From Candidatus Aquidulcis frankliniae (lineage in GTDB: Bacteria; Chloroflexota; Limnocylindria; Limnocylindrales; Limnocylindraceae): a stretch of DNA of 20,002 bases. Location: contig RFPZ01000017.1 of NCBI GenBank assembly GCA_009925905.1, forward strand, positions 1 through 20,002. The letters are read 5' to 3'. The notes beneath the pieces were generated by a model that saw only the letters and a list, made by a program, of their open reading frames with translations, was not told where the DNA came from and made no database searches. Both the position numbers and the translations under genes were made by a program. Position 1 is the stretch's first letter. The number at the start of each line of letters is the position of its first letter. Positions 8,472 to 15,500 of the stretch are shown one piece after another.

Positions 8472-8741
8472 TTAGCGTCGAAGTCCGAGCTTCTCGGAGA
8501 GCGCGGCGTAGCGCGCTGCATCTTCACGCTTGAGGAATGTCAGCAGTCGACGTCGCTGACCGACGAGCTTCAAGAGCCCACGGCGCGAGTGGTTGTCCTG
8601 CTTAAAGGTTTGCAGATGCGCGGTTAGCCCCTGAATGCGCTCCGTGAGGAGTGCAATCTGGACATCTGCGGACCCAGTGTCAGTACCGTGACGCCCGTTT
8701 TCAGCAACGATACGTGCGGTGGTTTCTTGATCTAGTGGCAA
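8472..8741 (-). CDS. rpsO: Ribosomal protein S15 (TTG start)
   Basis: Primary 16S rRNA-binding protein of the small subunit platform, binding helices 20-22. I chose the TTG at 8741: it gives exactly 89 residues, the standard S15 length, starting MPLDQETTARIV, and it has AAGGAG at 8751-8756 nine bases upstream. An in-frame ATG at 8780 would add 13 residues with no counterpart in S15 and would place the ribosome site inside the coding region. Conserved S15 features are present: the HGTDTGSADVQIALLTERI helix region, HLQTFKQDNHSRRGLL and the LVGQRRRLLTFLKR stretch. It follows ribF by 84 bases and precedes pnp, the near-universal rpsO-pnp pairing. Confidence 0.95.
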   Translation of the reverse strand: MPLDQETTARIVAENGRHGTDTGSADVQIALLTERIQGLTAHLQTFKQDNHSRRGLLKLVGQRRRLLTFLKREDAARYAALSEKLGLRR

Positions 8742-8825
8742 GTGGTAGTTCTCCTTATTTCGGAGGTGCTCCAAGGGCACCCCTCATCTCTTCATCACAT
8801 CTTGGATGTACATAGGGTAGCAAAT
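8742..8825 (-). promoter_or_regulatory. rpsO leader
   Basis: Spacer between the ribF stop and the S15 start. It holds the AAGGAG ribosome site (8751-8756) and a small hairpin of 5 bp (8765-8769 with 8777-8781) just upstream of it. S15 represses its own mRNA by binding leader structure in several bacteria (established); whether this hairpin is such an operator is a guess. I found no convincing promoter here. Confidence 0.3.
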
Positions 8826-9662
8826 CTACGCTTGGAGGCTCCCCCCAAGCAGGGCGACCCGTACCAGACCCCCCTCAAAGCGTCGATCGGCTGCCTCTGG
8901 TCGGAGGAGCGTGATCGTCAGCCCATCCGCGCTGACGCGCACGGTGGTGAGCCGCCCAACAAGAGGGAGGCGCCCTTCAGGCCGCCCAGCGGCCCCAACG
9001 CGAGCCCGGTATTCCCCTGGTGGGGGCACAGCCGCCTCGCTGGGCTGCAGGCGCACCTCGTCACCCTGGAGCCTGCCCACGAGAGCGTAGGGTCGAGCAA
9101 GGAGGCGCGCCGCCCCCGTCAGGTCCCCACCCACGATCGCCTCTCGGATGCGGGTGCTGCGAATGGGGGCCCCGCCAGCGGTCGCCTCTGCCACTGGGTG
9201 CACCTGCAGTCCGTGCGCAGCCCCCCAGGCCCGAACGTTGGGCAGCGTTCCTTGCCGGCCCTGGCCGAACGCGGACTCCGGGGAGAGGACGATGCTCTTC
9301 GCCCTCGTCACCTCGACGAGGCGCTCGATGAAGCGCTCCCACGGCGTATCGCGCGTCTCTGGCGTAAAGGGGAGGTCACACCAAAGGTCAACGCCAGCCC
9401 CCGTCATACGAAGCTCGAGCTCCCCTGCGTCGAGGAGTTGGAGTGGGGTTGCGCCGCGCATCAGCAGGTCGGGGTGTGGCGTGAAGCCAATGTGAACGCG
9501 CTGGAGCCCTGCCGCCCGAGCAAGTCGCTCAGCAGCGGCGAGCAGGCGCACATGCCCGCGATGGAGCCCATCAAAGACCCCAAGGGTGAGGACCGACCCA
9601 GGAGCACCCTCGACTGACGCAATCTCCAGCGCCAGCTCGTCCCATCCAACCACTCTCTTCAT
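8826..9662 (-). CDS. ribF: RibF-type FAD synthetase with a degenerate riboflavin kinase half
   Basis: Transfers AMP from ATP to FMN to make FAD; full-length RibF also phosphorylates riboflavin to FMN. The N-terminal adenylyltransferase domain is intact: LGVFDGLHRGHVRLL (HxGH-type site) near residues 27-41, GFTPHP at about 59-64, AFGQGRQG near 131-138 and the STRIREAI motif near 168-175. The protein is 278 residues against about 305-315 for the family. The C-terminal part (about 185-278) keeps the RPYALVGRL entry and a PGEYRARV strand but lacks the GFPTAN nucleotide-binding motif and the later PTFG-like segment. I infer a monofunctional FAD synthetase, or a protein with weak kinase activity. 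The ATG overlaps the truB stop (ATGA). The FMN adenylyltransferase call is firm, the loss of kinase likely. Confidence 0.9.
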   Translation of the reverse strand: MKRVVGWDELALEIASVEGAPGSVLTLGVFDGLHRGHVRLLAAAERLARAAGLQRVHIGFTPHPDLLMRGATPLQLLDAGELELRMTGAGVDLWCDLPFTPETRDTPWERFIERLVEVTRAKSIVLSPESAFGQGRQGTLPNVRAWGAAHGLQVHPVAEATAGGAPIRSTRIREAIVGGDLTGAARLLARPYALVGRLQGDEVRLQPSEAAVPPPGEYRARVGAAGRPEGRLPLVGRLTTVRVSADGLTITLLRPEAADRRFEGGLVRVALLGGSLQA

Positions 9663-10621
9663 AGGCGTTGGCCGACCAGCGCATTAGATTCAATGAAGAC
9701 CCGCTCAGGCTGCGCACCAAATGCGGTGCGGCGACCGAACGCCGCGATCGCGCCATGCACGTGCAGTCGCAAGGGGCTCCCCTCTGGAGTCTCTTGGCCG
9801 GTACGATCGAGCATGCCGAGTGGGAGTGCGATCCCGTCGCGCAGCAGCGCCGCCCCCTTCTCTCCGACCTCTGTTGCGGCGATGTGATCAAGTCCAGCGT
9901 CAAGTGGGAGGAGCAGGTTGCGTAGCTCGCCCGCGAGAGCGGCGGCGGCGATCTGCTCCATGGTGTGCGCCTCCCCTACTGCAAAGACACCAGAGCCCAC
10001 GCGACGCAGTGCGACGAGATGGGCCCCGCTTCCTGCGTCGCGGCCAAGGTCTCGTGCAATGGCGCGAATGTAGGTCCCGGAACTTACGTCCAGCTGGGCG
10101 TGCATCAAGGGCTCCTCGGCATGGGAATCGTCCCAGCCGAGCACCTTAAACCGCTTGATCTCAATCGGACGCGGTGCAAGTTCCACTACCTCCCCTGCGC
10201 GCGCACGCTCATAGGCGCGTACACCGTCTGTGCGCTTCGCTGAGTGGGAAGGCGGCACCTGCTCAAGCGCGCCGCGGTAGCGAGGCAGCAGAGCTTCAAC
10301 GGCTGCTCGGGAGGGGGGCGCCCCTAGATCGCCCATGCGCTCGCCATCGAGATCGTCGGTCGTCGTTGCGCCACCAAATGAGAAGGTGGCCTCGTAGCGC
10401 TTTTCGCCACCAAGGTGCAGGCTCGCCAAACGAGTCGCTCGGCCGAGGACAAGTACCAAGAGCCCAGTAGCGAACGGGTCGAGGGTGCCGCCGTGACCGA
10501 TGCGTGGTTGGCCGGCCATGCGGCGGATTTTCGCCACGATGTCGTGGCTCGTTGGACCGTTCGGCTTGTCAACGAGAAGGACCCCGTCAATGCCAGGCGT
10601 GCTCGGCCGTCGCCGCGCCAT
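9659..10621 (-). CDS. truB: tRNA pseudouridine(55) synthase TruB
   Basis: Isomerises U55 to pseudouridine in the T-loop of tRNAs. The 320-residue protein has the N-terminal GVLLVDKPNGPTSHD motif, the catalytic aspartate D48 in GHGGTLDPFATGLL, the RYEATFSFG strand with the base-stacking tyrosine, and SSGTYIRAIARDLG for the conserved arginine/lysine site. One family motif, usually PPxYSAxK, reads PPSHSAKR here, a mild deviation away from the catalytic residue. The C-terminal segment from about 230 is the variable PUA-like part. The ATG at 10621 lies four bases after the DHH phosphoesterase stop, and its own stop overlaps ribF. The nrnA-truB-ribF order is usual in Gram-positives and Actinobacteria. 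Confidence 0.96.
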   Translation of the reverse strand: MARRRPSTPGIDGVLLVDKPNGPTSHDIVAKIRRMAGQPRIGHGGTLDPFATGLLVLVLGRATRLASLHLGGEKRYEATFSFGGATTTDDLDGERMGDLGAPPSRAAVEALLPRYRGALEQVPPSHSAKRTDGVRAYERARAGEVVELAPRPIEIKRFKVLGWDDSHAEEPLMHAQLDVSSGTYIRAIARDLGRDAGSGAHLVALRRVGSGVFAVGEAHTMEQIAAAALAGELRNLLLPLDAGLDHIAATEVGEKGAALLRDGIALPLGMLDRTGQETPEGSPLRLHVHGAIAAFGRRTAFGAQPERVFIESNALVGQRL

Positions 10622-10625
10622 TCGC

Positions 10626-11693
10626 TCAGCTCGCTACGTTGGACGCGCGAAGCTCCGCCACGCGCCCCAGAACCAAGGTGACGGCTTCGGCCAAGGGTCG
10701 CTCAATGGTGGCGCCAGCGGCTCGCGAGTGTCCACCTCCTCCGAATGCACCAACGATCGCCGTAGCGTCGGGGCCCTCCCCCTTCGTTCGAGCTGAGATG
10801 CGCGTGGCGGATGGACCGTCCTCTTTGAAGAAAATCGCAACATCAGCCTCGGACACATGCGCGAGAGAATCGACAATCCCTTCGCTCATCTCTAGTGTTG
10901 CGCCAACTTCGTTGAGGTCAGACAGTGTCATCGTTGCGAACACGGTGCGACCACCATCTGAGGTGCTCAAACTTGCAAGAACCCGCGCGTGGAGCTGCAC
11001 TTGCGCGAGTGGTTTCGAACGGTAGATCTTTCGGGAGATCTCGCTGATCGGCGCACCTGCGGCGAGGAGAAGCGCACCTACCTCAAGGGTTCGCGGGGTC
11101 GTGTTCCCATGCTGAAAGGTCGCGGTGTCCATGATGACGCCCGCGGCAAGTGTCGTCGCGACCCTACCCTGGTCTGCAGAGAGATCTGCTTCAAGCGCGA
11201 GCGCAATGAGGCTGACCATTTCGCAGGTGGCTGCCGCACGTGCGTCGACCCAGGCGAGGGGCCAAGTTGTCTCGTTAGAAACGTGGTGATCAATCAGGAT
11301 GCGTGGCGTTTCTGCCGGGAGCGCATTGATGAGGTGGCCGATACGGCCGGCACGCTTCGGATCGGCGCAATCAACGAGCACAATCGCATCTGGAGCCCAA
11401 TCTGGCGCCTCGAGATCAACCTCACGAATGGTTGGAATCACGTCATAGACCGCCGGTGGGGCGTCAGCACTAATCACTGCGACCTCTGCGCCGCGCTGGC
11501 CGAGGATCGCCTTTAACCCGAGGGCTGCGCCGAGCGCATCAGCATCGGGTCGTTCGTGCGGCACAACCCACAACCTTTTTGCCACACGGAGTGCCTCCAA
11601 CACGTTGGCGGGAACAGCGGCGAGCGCCGCAGCTCGAAGTGCATCTGCGCGCTGTAGGTAGTCCGCGGCGTGCACCGTCCCCTGCTCGCTCAT
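10626..11693 (-). CDS. nrnA: DHH/DHHA1 phosphoesterase, NrnA-like oligoribonuclease/pAp phosphatase
   Basis: NrnA degrades 2-5-nucleotide RNAs left by other nucleases and removes the 3' phosphate of pAp (family knowledge). In this 355-residue protein the metal-binding motifs are H46/D50/D52 in PHERPDADALG, D108 in VLVDCADP, and the DHH triad at 135-137 in ILIDHHVSN. The C-terminal DHHA1 domain ends with GGGGHSRAAG at 318-327, the substrate-binding glycine loop. Its position between rbfA and truB is the same as nrnA of Mycobacterium and related genomes. The start overlaps the rbfA stop (ATGA) and is preceded by purine-rich GAAGGG. It could instead be a cyclic dinucleotide phosphodiesterase; NrnA-type is preferred for the stand-alone DHH-DHHA1 form and the neighbourhood. 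With PNPase and RNase J nearby it would complete RNA turnover. Confidence 0.88.
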   Translation of the reverse strand: MSEQGTVHAADYLQRADALRAAALAAVPANVLEALRVAKRLWVVPHERPDADALGAALGLKAILGQRGAEVAVISADAPPAVYDVIPTIREVDLEAPDWAPDAIVLVDCADPKRAGRIGHLINALPAETPRILIDHHVSNETTWPLAWVDARAAATCEMVSLIALALEADLSADQGRVATTLAAGVIMDTATFQHGNTTPRTLEVGALLLAAGAPISEISRKIYRSKPLAQVQLHARVLASLSTSDGGRTVFATMTLSDLNEVGATLEMSEGIVDSLAHVSEADVAIFFKEDGPSATRISARTKGEGPDATAIVGAFGGGGHSRAAGATIERPLAEAVTLVLGRVAELRASNVAS

Positions 11694-12112
11694 CCCTTCA
11701 CCCTTCGGATCTTCTCTTCGACCCCTGTGCGTGTCGGAGCTGGAAGTGGTGAGAGCGTCTCTGGTGGAAGACCGCCATCGGCGATGCTTCCGAGCAGCTG
11801 CTGAATACGTGCGCCGCGATCCCCCGCCTCATCAAGTTCAAAGTGAAGATCAGGAACACGTCGAATGCGCAGGCCCTTACCGATCACGGTGCGAAGGTGC
11901 GATGCGGCACTCTTTAACGCTGCGAGCGAGGCGACGCGCTGCTCTTCGCTCCCAATCGTGCTGACAAAGACCTTGGCGTGACGAAGATCCGGAGAGGTGG
12001 AGACGCTGGTGACGGTTACGAAGCCAAGCCGCGGATCACTGAGAGATCGACCGATATGGGCACTGATCTCTTCTCGGAGCAGCTCGTCGACACGGGGCAT
12101 CCGCTCAGACAT
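11690..12112 (-). CDS. rbfA: Ribosome-binding factor A
   Basis: KH-fold protein that binds the immature 30S subunit and helps finish the 5' end of 16S rRNA. The 140-residue product shows the typical N-terminal MPRVDELLREEISAHIG helix, DPRLGFVTVTSVSTSPDLRH, the AKVFVS strand, and the LRIRRVPDLHFELDEAGDRG segment near residues 80-100. A proline-rich tail of about 25 residues follows the KH domain. The ATG is two bases after the infB stop and has only a weak, distant GAGG ribosome site, suggesting translational coupling to infB. The infB-rbfA pair is conserved in nearly all bacteria. Confidence 0.95.
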   Translation of the reverse strand: MSERMPRVDELLREEISAHIGRSLSDPRLGFVTVTSVSTSPDLRHAKVFVSTIGSEEQRVASLAALKSAASHLRTVIGKGLRIRRVPDLHFELDEAGDRGARIQQLLGSIADGGLPPETLSPLPAPTRTGVEEKIRRVKG

Positions 12113-12114
12113 GC

Positions 12115-13986
12115 TTAGAGTGTCCGCCTCGTTGACTTCTCGCCGATGATCTCCAAGATGTCACCCTCTTGCACAGTGACCGAAGCGCCAAGTCCGATGC
12201 CGCACTCCTGGCCCTCTTTCACTTCGCGGACGTCATCACGGAAGCGACGTAGTGATTCGATTACATCGGTAGCAACGAGGTTTCCACCGCGCATCACACG
12301 AACCTTGGCACCGCGGGTTACGCGGCCTTCGCGAATGATCGAACCAGCGATAACGAAGCCCTTCCCTGGGAAGAGCTGCTTCACTTCGGCGCGTCCTTCG
12401 ACCACCTCTGACTTTTCAGGGTCAAGCATCCCTTCCAGTGCCGCCTTCATATCGTCGGCGAGCTCGTAAATGATCTCGTAGAGACGAACGTCAACCTTGT
12501 TCGTTTCGGCCATGCGACGCGCCCCTGGGGTGAGCGTCGTGGTGAAGCCGAGCACAATTGCATCAGATGCGGAGGCGAGAAGGATGTCATTCTCGGTGAC
12601 CTCACCTGCCGCGGAGAGAAGCACGTTGATTCGCACTTCGTCGCTCTGCATCTTCTCGAGCTGGTGCTCAATCGCGCCGAGAGAGCCAGCCACATCGGAC
12701 TTCAGAATGACGCGCACCTCTTTGCCGGCCCCAGATTGAATGCGCTTGTAGAGATCTTCCATGGTGGCGTTTCCGTTGTCGCGACCGGCGCTCGTTGCAT
12801 CGGCAGCAGCCTCAGACCAGGCGCGCGCCTCCTTCTCGTCTGCCGCAATGCGGAAGATCTCACCACTGACAGGGACCTCAGGGAGGCCGGAAACAACGAC
12901 TGCCGTGGAGGGGCCAGCCAACTTAATGCGACCCCCATCCGTGGACTCAAGCGATCGCACCTTCCCCGAGATCGCACCGACAACCATGTGGTCGCCCACG
13001 CGGAGGGTGCCCGTCTGCACGATCACGGTAGCGATCGGACCGCGCCCCTTGTCGCGCTGCGCCTCAATAACTGTGCCAACGGCACGTCGCGCCGGATCAG
13101 CCTTGTAGTCGCCAAGGTCGGCAACGAGGAGGACCATGTCGAGAAGATCATCAAGGCCGGCACCGGTGCGAGCCGAAACCGCCACAAGCGGAACATCGCC
13201 GCCGTAGTCTTCGATGACAACGTTGGACTCTGCAAGCTCGGTCTTGACGCGATCAGGGTTTGCATCTGGCTTATCGACCTTGTTCAGCGCAATGATGATC
13301 GGCACGTTCGCCGCACGCGCGTGGCTAATCGCCTCCTTTGTTTGCGGCATCACGCCGTCATCGGCGGCAACCACAACGATGGCAATGTCTGTGACTCGCG
13401 CGCCGCGCGCTCGCATCGCCGTAAACGCTTCGTGGCCCGGAGTATCAAGGAAGAGGATGGAACGGTCGCCACGCTGCACCTGGCTCGCGCCAAGATGCTG
13501 AGTGATACCACCGCGCTCACCAGCCGCCACACTTGTCTTGCGCAGGGCATCAAGCAGGCTCGTCTTACCGTGGTCAACATGGCCCATGACGGTGACGATC
13601 GGGGCACGCGAGATCAGGTTTGCGCCTGGTGCTTCGCTGAAGAACTCGGTCTTCGTTGCAGCCGGGGGTGCCTCTGGTGTGGCTTCGGGGGTTGCCTCGG
13701 CCTCTTCAGGCTCTGGCTCTTTCACGGTAAAGCCGAGCTCCGTTGCAATGAGCGAAGCCGTCTCCCGATCAATCCCTTGATTCATGGTGGCAAAGACACC
13801 GCTGCGGATCAGTGGGTTGATGATGTCTGCAGGGTTTACCTTCAGCAGCGTGGCAAGGTCACCGACCGCAATGGATGCGGGCAACTCGAGAATCCCGTCA
13901 TGCACCTGCGCAATGCGCGCAGGCTTTGGCTCGGGCGGCAGACGATCAGGTCGCGGTGGACGGATGCTCTTGCGCTGCTTCGTCAT
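12115..13986 (-). CDS. infB: Translation initiation factor IF-2
   Basis: GTPase that places initiator tRNA on the 30S subunit and promotes subunit joining. At 623 residues it is a short form: a basic tail (1-30), one IF2_N module (about 34-88), an acidic, Glu/Ala/Pro-rich linker (about 89-112), then the G domain. G motifs: GHVDHGKT at 135-142, the switch region GGITQHLGA at 159-167, DTPGHEAF at 181-188, NKVD at 235-238, and VSAR for G5. Domains II, III and IV are complete; the fMet-tRNA-binding C-terminal domain begins near 530. The ATG overlaps the ylxR stop and has AGGGGG about six to ten bases upstream. The order nusA-ylxR-infB-rbfA is the classic operon. Confidence 0.97.
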   Translation of the reverse strand: MTKQRKSIRPPRPDRLPPEPKPARIAQVHDGILELPASIAVGDLATLLKVNPADIINPLIRSGVFATMNQGIDRETASLIATELGFTVKEPEPEEAEATPEATPEAPPAATKTEFFSEAPGANLISRAPIVTVMGHVDHGKTSLLDALRKTSVAAGERGGITQHLGASQVQRGDRSILFLDTPGHEAFTAMRARGARVTDIAIVVVAADDGVMPQTKEAISHARAANVPIIIALNKVDKPDANPDRVKTELAESNVVIEDYGGDVPLVAVSARTGAGLDDLLDMVLLVADLGDYKADPARRAVGTVIEAQRDKGRGPIATVIVQTGTLRVGDHMVVGAISGKVRSLESTDGGRIKLAGPSTAVVVSGLPEVPVSGEIFRIAADEKEARAWSEAAADATSAGRDNGNATMEDLYKRIQSGAGKEVRVILKSDVAGSLGAIEHQLEKMQSDEVRINVLLSAAGEVTENDILLASASDAIVLGFTTTLTPGARRMAETNKVDVRLYEIIYELADDMKAALEGMLDPEKSEVVEGRAEVKQLFPGKGFVIAGSIIREGRVTRGAKVRVMRGGNLVATDVIESLRRFRDDVREVKEGQECGIGLGASVTVQEGDILEIIGEKSTRRTL

Positions 13987-14282
13987 CTCCTACCCCCTTT
14001 CGATGTTTCTACTTTTCGCTGCATCAGGATCTGCTCAAGATCCTCGGCAGTTATGCGACCCTTTAGTCCCCGCCGTAGTCCGTCAGCAATGAGCAGGTCA
14101 TGCGCGTCGTCACCGTTTCGACAGATCCACGCACCTCGACCGCCCACAGAATCCGTGTGAACTCCTCCATCTTCGGAGGTTCCGTACCGCACGAGCCTCT
14201 CCGCCGGCTGTGTCAGCCGGCAGGCCACGCAGGTGCGCGTACGAACGGCAGGCGTCTTAGGCCTCCTCGCCCGCTGGGGCAT
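13983..14282 (-). CDS. ylxR: YlxR-family protein
   Basis: Small RNA-binding-fold protein encoded between nusA and infB in many bacteria; the name RnpM is used in B. subtilis, where it binds RNase P. The chosen ATG at 14282 gives 99 residues (MPQRARRPKTPAVRTRTC). A longer in-frame start at 14363 would extend 107 bases into nusA and adds nothing family-like. Family motifs: RTCVACRLTQP near residues 17-27, LVRYG, and GRGAWIC where most relatives have GRGAY. The 5' end overlaps the nusA 3' end by 26 bases and the stop overlaps infB (ATGA). No clear ribosome site is seen, so translation is probably coupled to nusA. Family assignment is good; the function is by homology only. Confidence 0.88.
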   Translation of the reverse strand: MPQRARRPKTPAVRTRTCVACRLTQPAERLVRYGTSEDGGVHTDSVGGRGAWICRNGDDAHDLLIADGLRRGLKGRITAEDLEQILMQRKVETSKGGRR

Positions 14283-15327
14283 CTGCAGGAGTTTCGGCCG
14301 ATCCAGATCCGTCACTGGCGATGTCAATGCGGAACCCAGTGAGTCGTGCCGCGAGGCGGGCATTCTGACCGCCGGCGCCGATCGCTAGCGAGAGTGCGCG
14401 CTCTGGAACGACCACCGTGGCTGACTTAGATGCTTCATCAACGGTGACCGAAACAACCGGCGCTGGCGAGAGGGCTCGGCCAATCGCTTCAGCTGCATCG
14501 TCAGTGTGCGCGATGATGTCGATCTTCTCGCCGCCAAGGTCTTCCACAACAGCTTGCACGCGTGCGCCACGCTGGCCCACGACGGCGCCAACTGGGTCGA
14601 GACCAATCTGCTTCGTTGCCACAACGATCTTGGTGCGGCTGCCCGGTTCGCGGGCAATCGAGGTGATTTCCACTGTGCCCGCAGTTAACTCGGGAACCTC
14701 AAGTTCGAAGAGCTTCTTTACGAAGTTCTTATGTGTGCGTGTGAGTAGGATCTCTGGACCACGAACTGTTGTGCGAACCTCGAGGAGGAGCGCTTTGACG
14801 TTTTCACCAATGCGGAAAGTGTCGAGCTGCGACTGTTCGGTCGCAGGAAGGTATGCTTCCGCCTTACCAACGTCCAAGACAAGGTTGCGGCGGTCGACAC
14901 GCATGACGACCCCGGTGAGAATCTCACCAGCGCGCTCGGCAAACGACTGCATGATTAGATCGCGCTGGATCTGGATCAAGCGCTGCTGGAGCGCCTGGCG
15001 AGCCTGGGCGGCAACGATACGGCCCATGTCGGCATTCATCTCTTCCAGTTCAATGAGGTCCCCGGCAACAGCGCCTGGCTTTGTGGCCTGGGCCTCTTCT
15101 GGAGTCCACTCTGCACCTGGAACGAGCACTTCGTCGACTACTCGACGGGCCCGGAAGACCCGCATTGCCCCTGATTCAGGATCGAGGCGCACGTGAATAT
15201 CGGATGAAGCGTGTCGGCGATTCAAGGCGACCGCGTAGGACTCCTCTGCCGCCTGCAACACCGCAGCGCGATCGATACCGCGTTCAGCGCCTAGCTGAAT
15301 GAGGGCGCTCACAAGCTCTTTGCTCAC
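14257..15327 (-). CDS. nusA: Transcription termination/antitermination factor NusA (GTG start)
   Basis: RNA polymerase-binding factor controlling pausing, termination and antitermination. I chose GTG at 15327: it follows AGGGAGG at the right spacing (six bases) and begins MSKELVSALIQLGAERGI, the usual NusA opening, giving 356 residues. The in-frame ATG at 15384 lies inside the terminator hairpin and would add 19 unrelated residues. Domains: N-terminal RNAP-binding domain (1-115), S1 (about 135-200, ILTGVVMRVDRRNLVLDVG), KH1 with GAVVGQRG at 247-254, KH2 with LAIGAGGQNARLA at 314-326, and a short acidic tail. It lacks the C-terminal repeats of E. coli NusA, as in Gram-positives. rimP, which normally precedes nusA, is not here; the gene upstream is ispG, 173 bases away. 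Confidence 0.95.
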   Translation of the reverse strand: MSKELVSALIQLGAERGIDRAAVLQAAEESYAVALNRRHASSDIHVRLDPESGAMRVFRARRVVDEVLVPGAEWTPEEAQATKPGAVAGDLIELEEMNADMGRIVAAQARQALQQRLIQIQRDLIMQSFAERAGEILTGVVMRVDRRNLVLDVGKAEAYLPATEQSQLDTFRIGENVKALLLEVRTTVRGPEILLTRTHKNFVKKLFELEVPELTAGTVEITSIAREPGSRTKIVVATKQIGLDPVGAVVGQRGARVQAVVEDLGGEKIDIIAHTDDAAEAIGRALSPAPVVSVTVDEASKSATVVVPERALSLAIGAGGQNARLAARLTGFRIDIASDGSGSAETPADAPAGEEA

Positions 15328-15360
15328 GTCACGCCTCCCTTCTGTACTTGCGGCCCCGAT

Positions 15361-15388
15361 AAAAAAGACGTGGGGGTCACCCACGTCT
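15361..15388 (-). terminator. Intrinsic terminator/attenuator before nusA
   Basis: In the minus-strand transcript, arms at 15380-15388 and 15366-15374 form a 9-bp, GC-rich stem (core GACGTGGG with CCCACGTC) with a 5-base loop. Six U (15361-15366) run from its 3' edge. It sits 112 bases after the ispG stop and 33 bases before the nusA GTG. It may end the uppS-ispG unit. However, too little space remains downstream for a promoter, so nusA must be transcribed through it, which makes an attenuator or partial terminator likely. Confidence 0.8.
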
Positions 15389-15414
15389 CTCGTTCGGCGG
15401 CCGTTGTTACACCA

Positions 15415-15420
15415 ACTATA
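15415..15420 (-). promoter_or_regulatory. Candidate -10 element for the nusA operon
   Basis: TATAGT on the minus strand differs from the consensus by one base. The start of transcription would fall near 15405-15408, upstream of the terminator. No good -35 hexamer lies 16-18 bases upstream (GTTATA at best), so this is a weak call based on the -10 alone and on the need for a promoter somewhere in this spacer. The rest of the spacer, 15421-15500, holds only a small 5-bp hairpin at 15443-15456. Confidence 0.25.
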
Positions 15421-15500
15421 CCACGGGGGGATGAGCCTATAACTGAGCGTGCTCAGCGAGCCGGCGAGCGTGCGTCCACGCAGTGCAAAGACAGGAGGAT

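Noticed and set aside
8814..8822. Extended -10-like TGcTACCCT upstream of rpsO
   Set aside because: No -35 element at a usable distance and a poor hexamer; not enough to call a promoter.
12664..14160. Long plus-strand reading frame of 498 codons opposite infB
   Set aside because: It is antisense to a certain IF-2 gene, has no recognisable motif, and its Arg/His/Cys-rich composition is typical of the opposite strand of GC-rich coding DNA.
14283..14363. 27-residue N-terminal extension of YlxR
   Set aside because: It overlaps the nusA KH2 coding region and has no family similarity.
15328..15384. 19-residue N-terminal extension of NusA from the ATG at 15384
   Set aside because: The ATG lies within the terminator stem-loop, and the GTG at 15327 has the ribosome site and the family-typical start.
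15355..15435. tRNA-like 5' half upstream of nusA (GTGGTATAGTTGGTGTAAC resembles a D-arm)
   Set aside because: There is no anticodon stem, no T-loop GTTCGA and no proper acceptor pairing; the supposed 3' half is the terminator hairpin.
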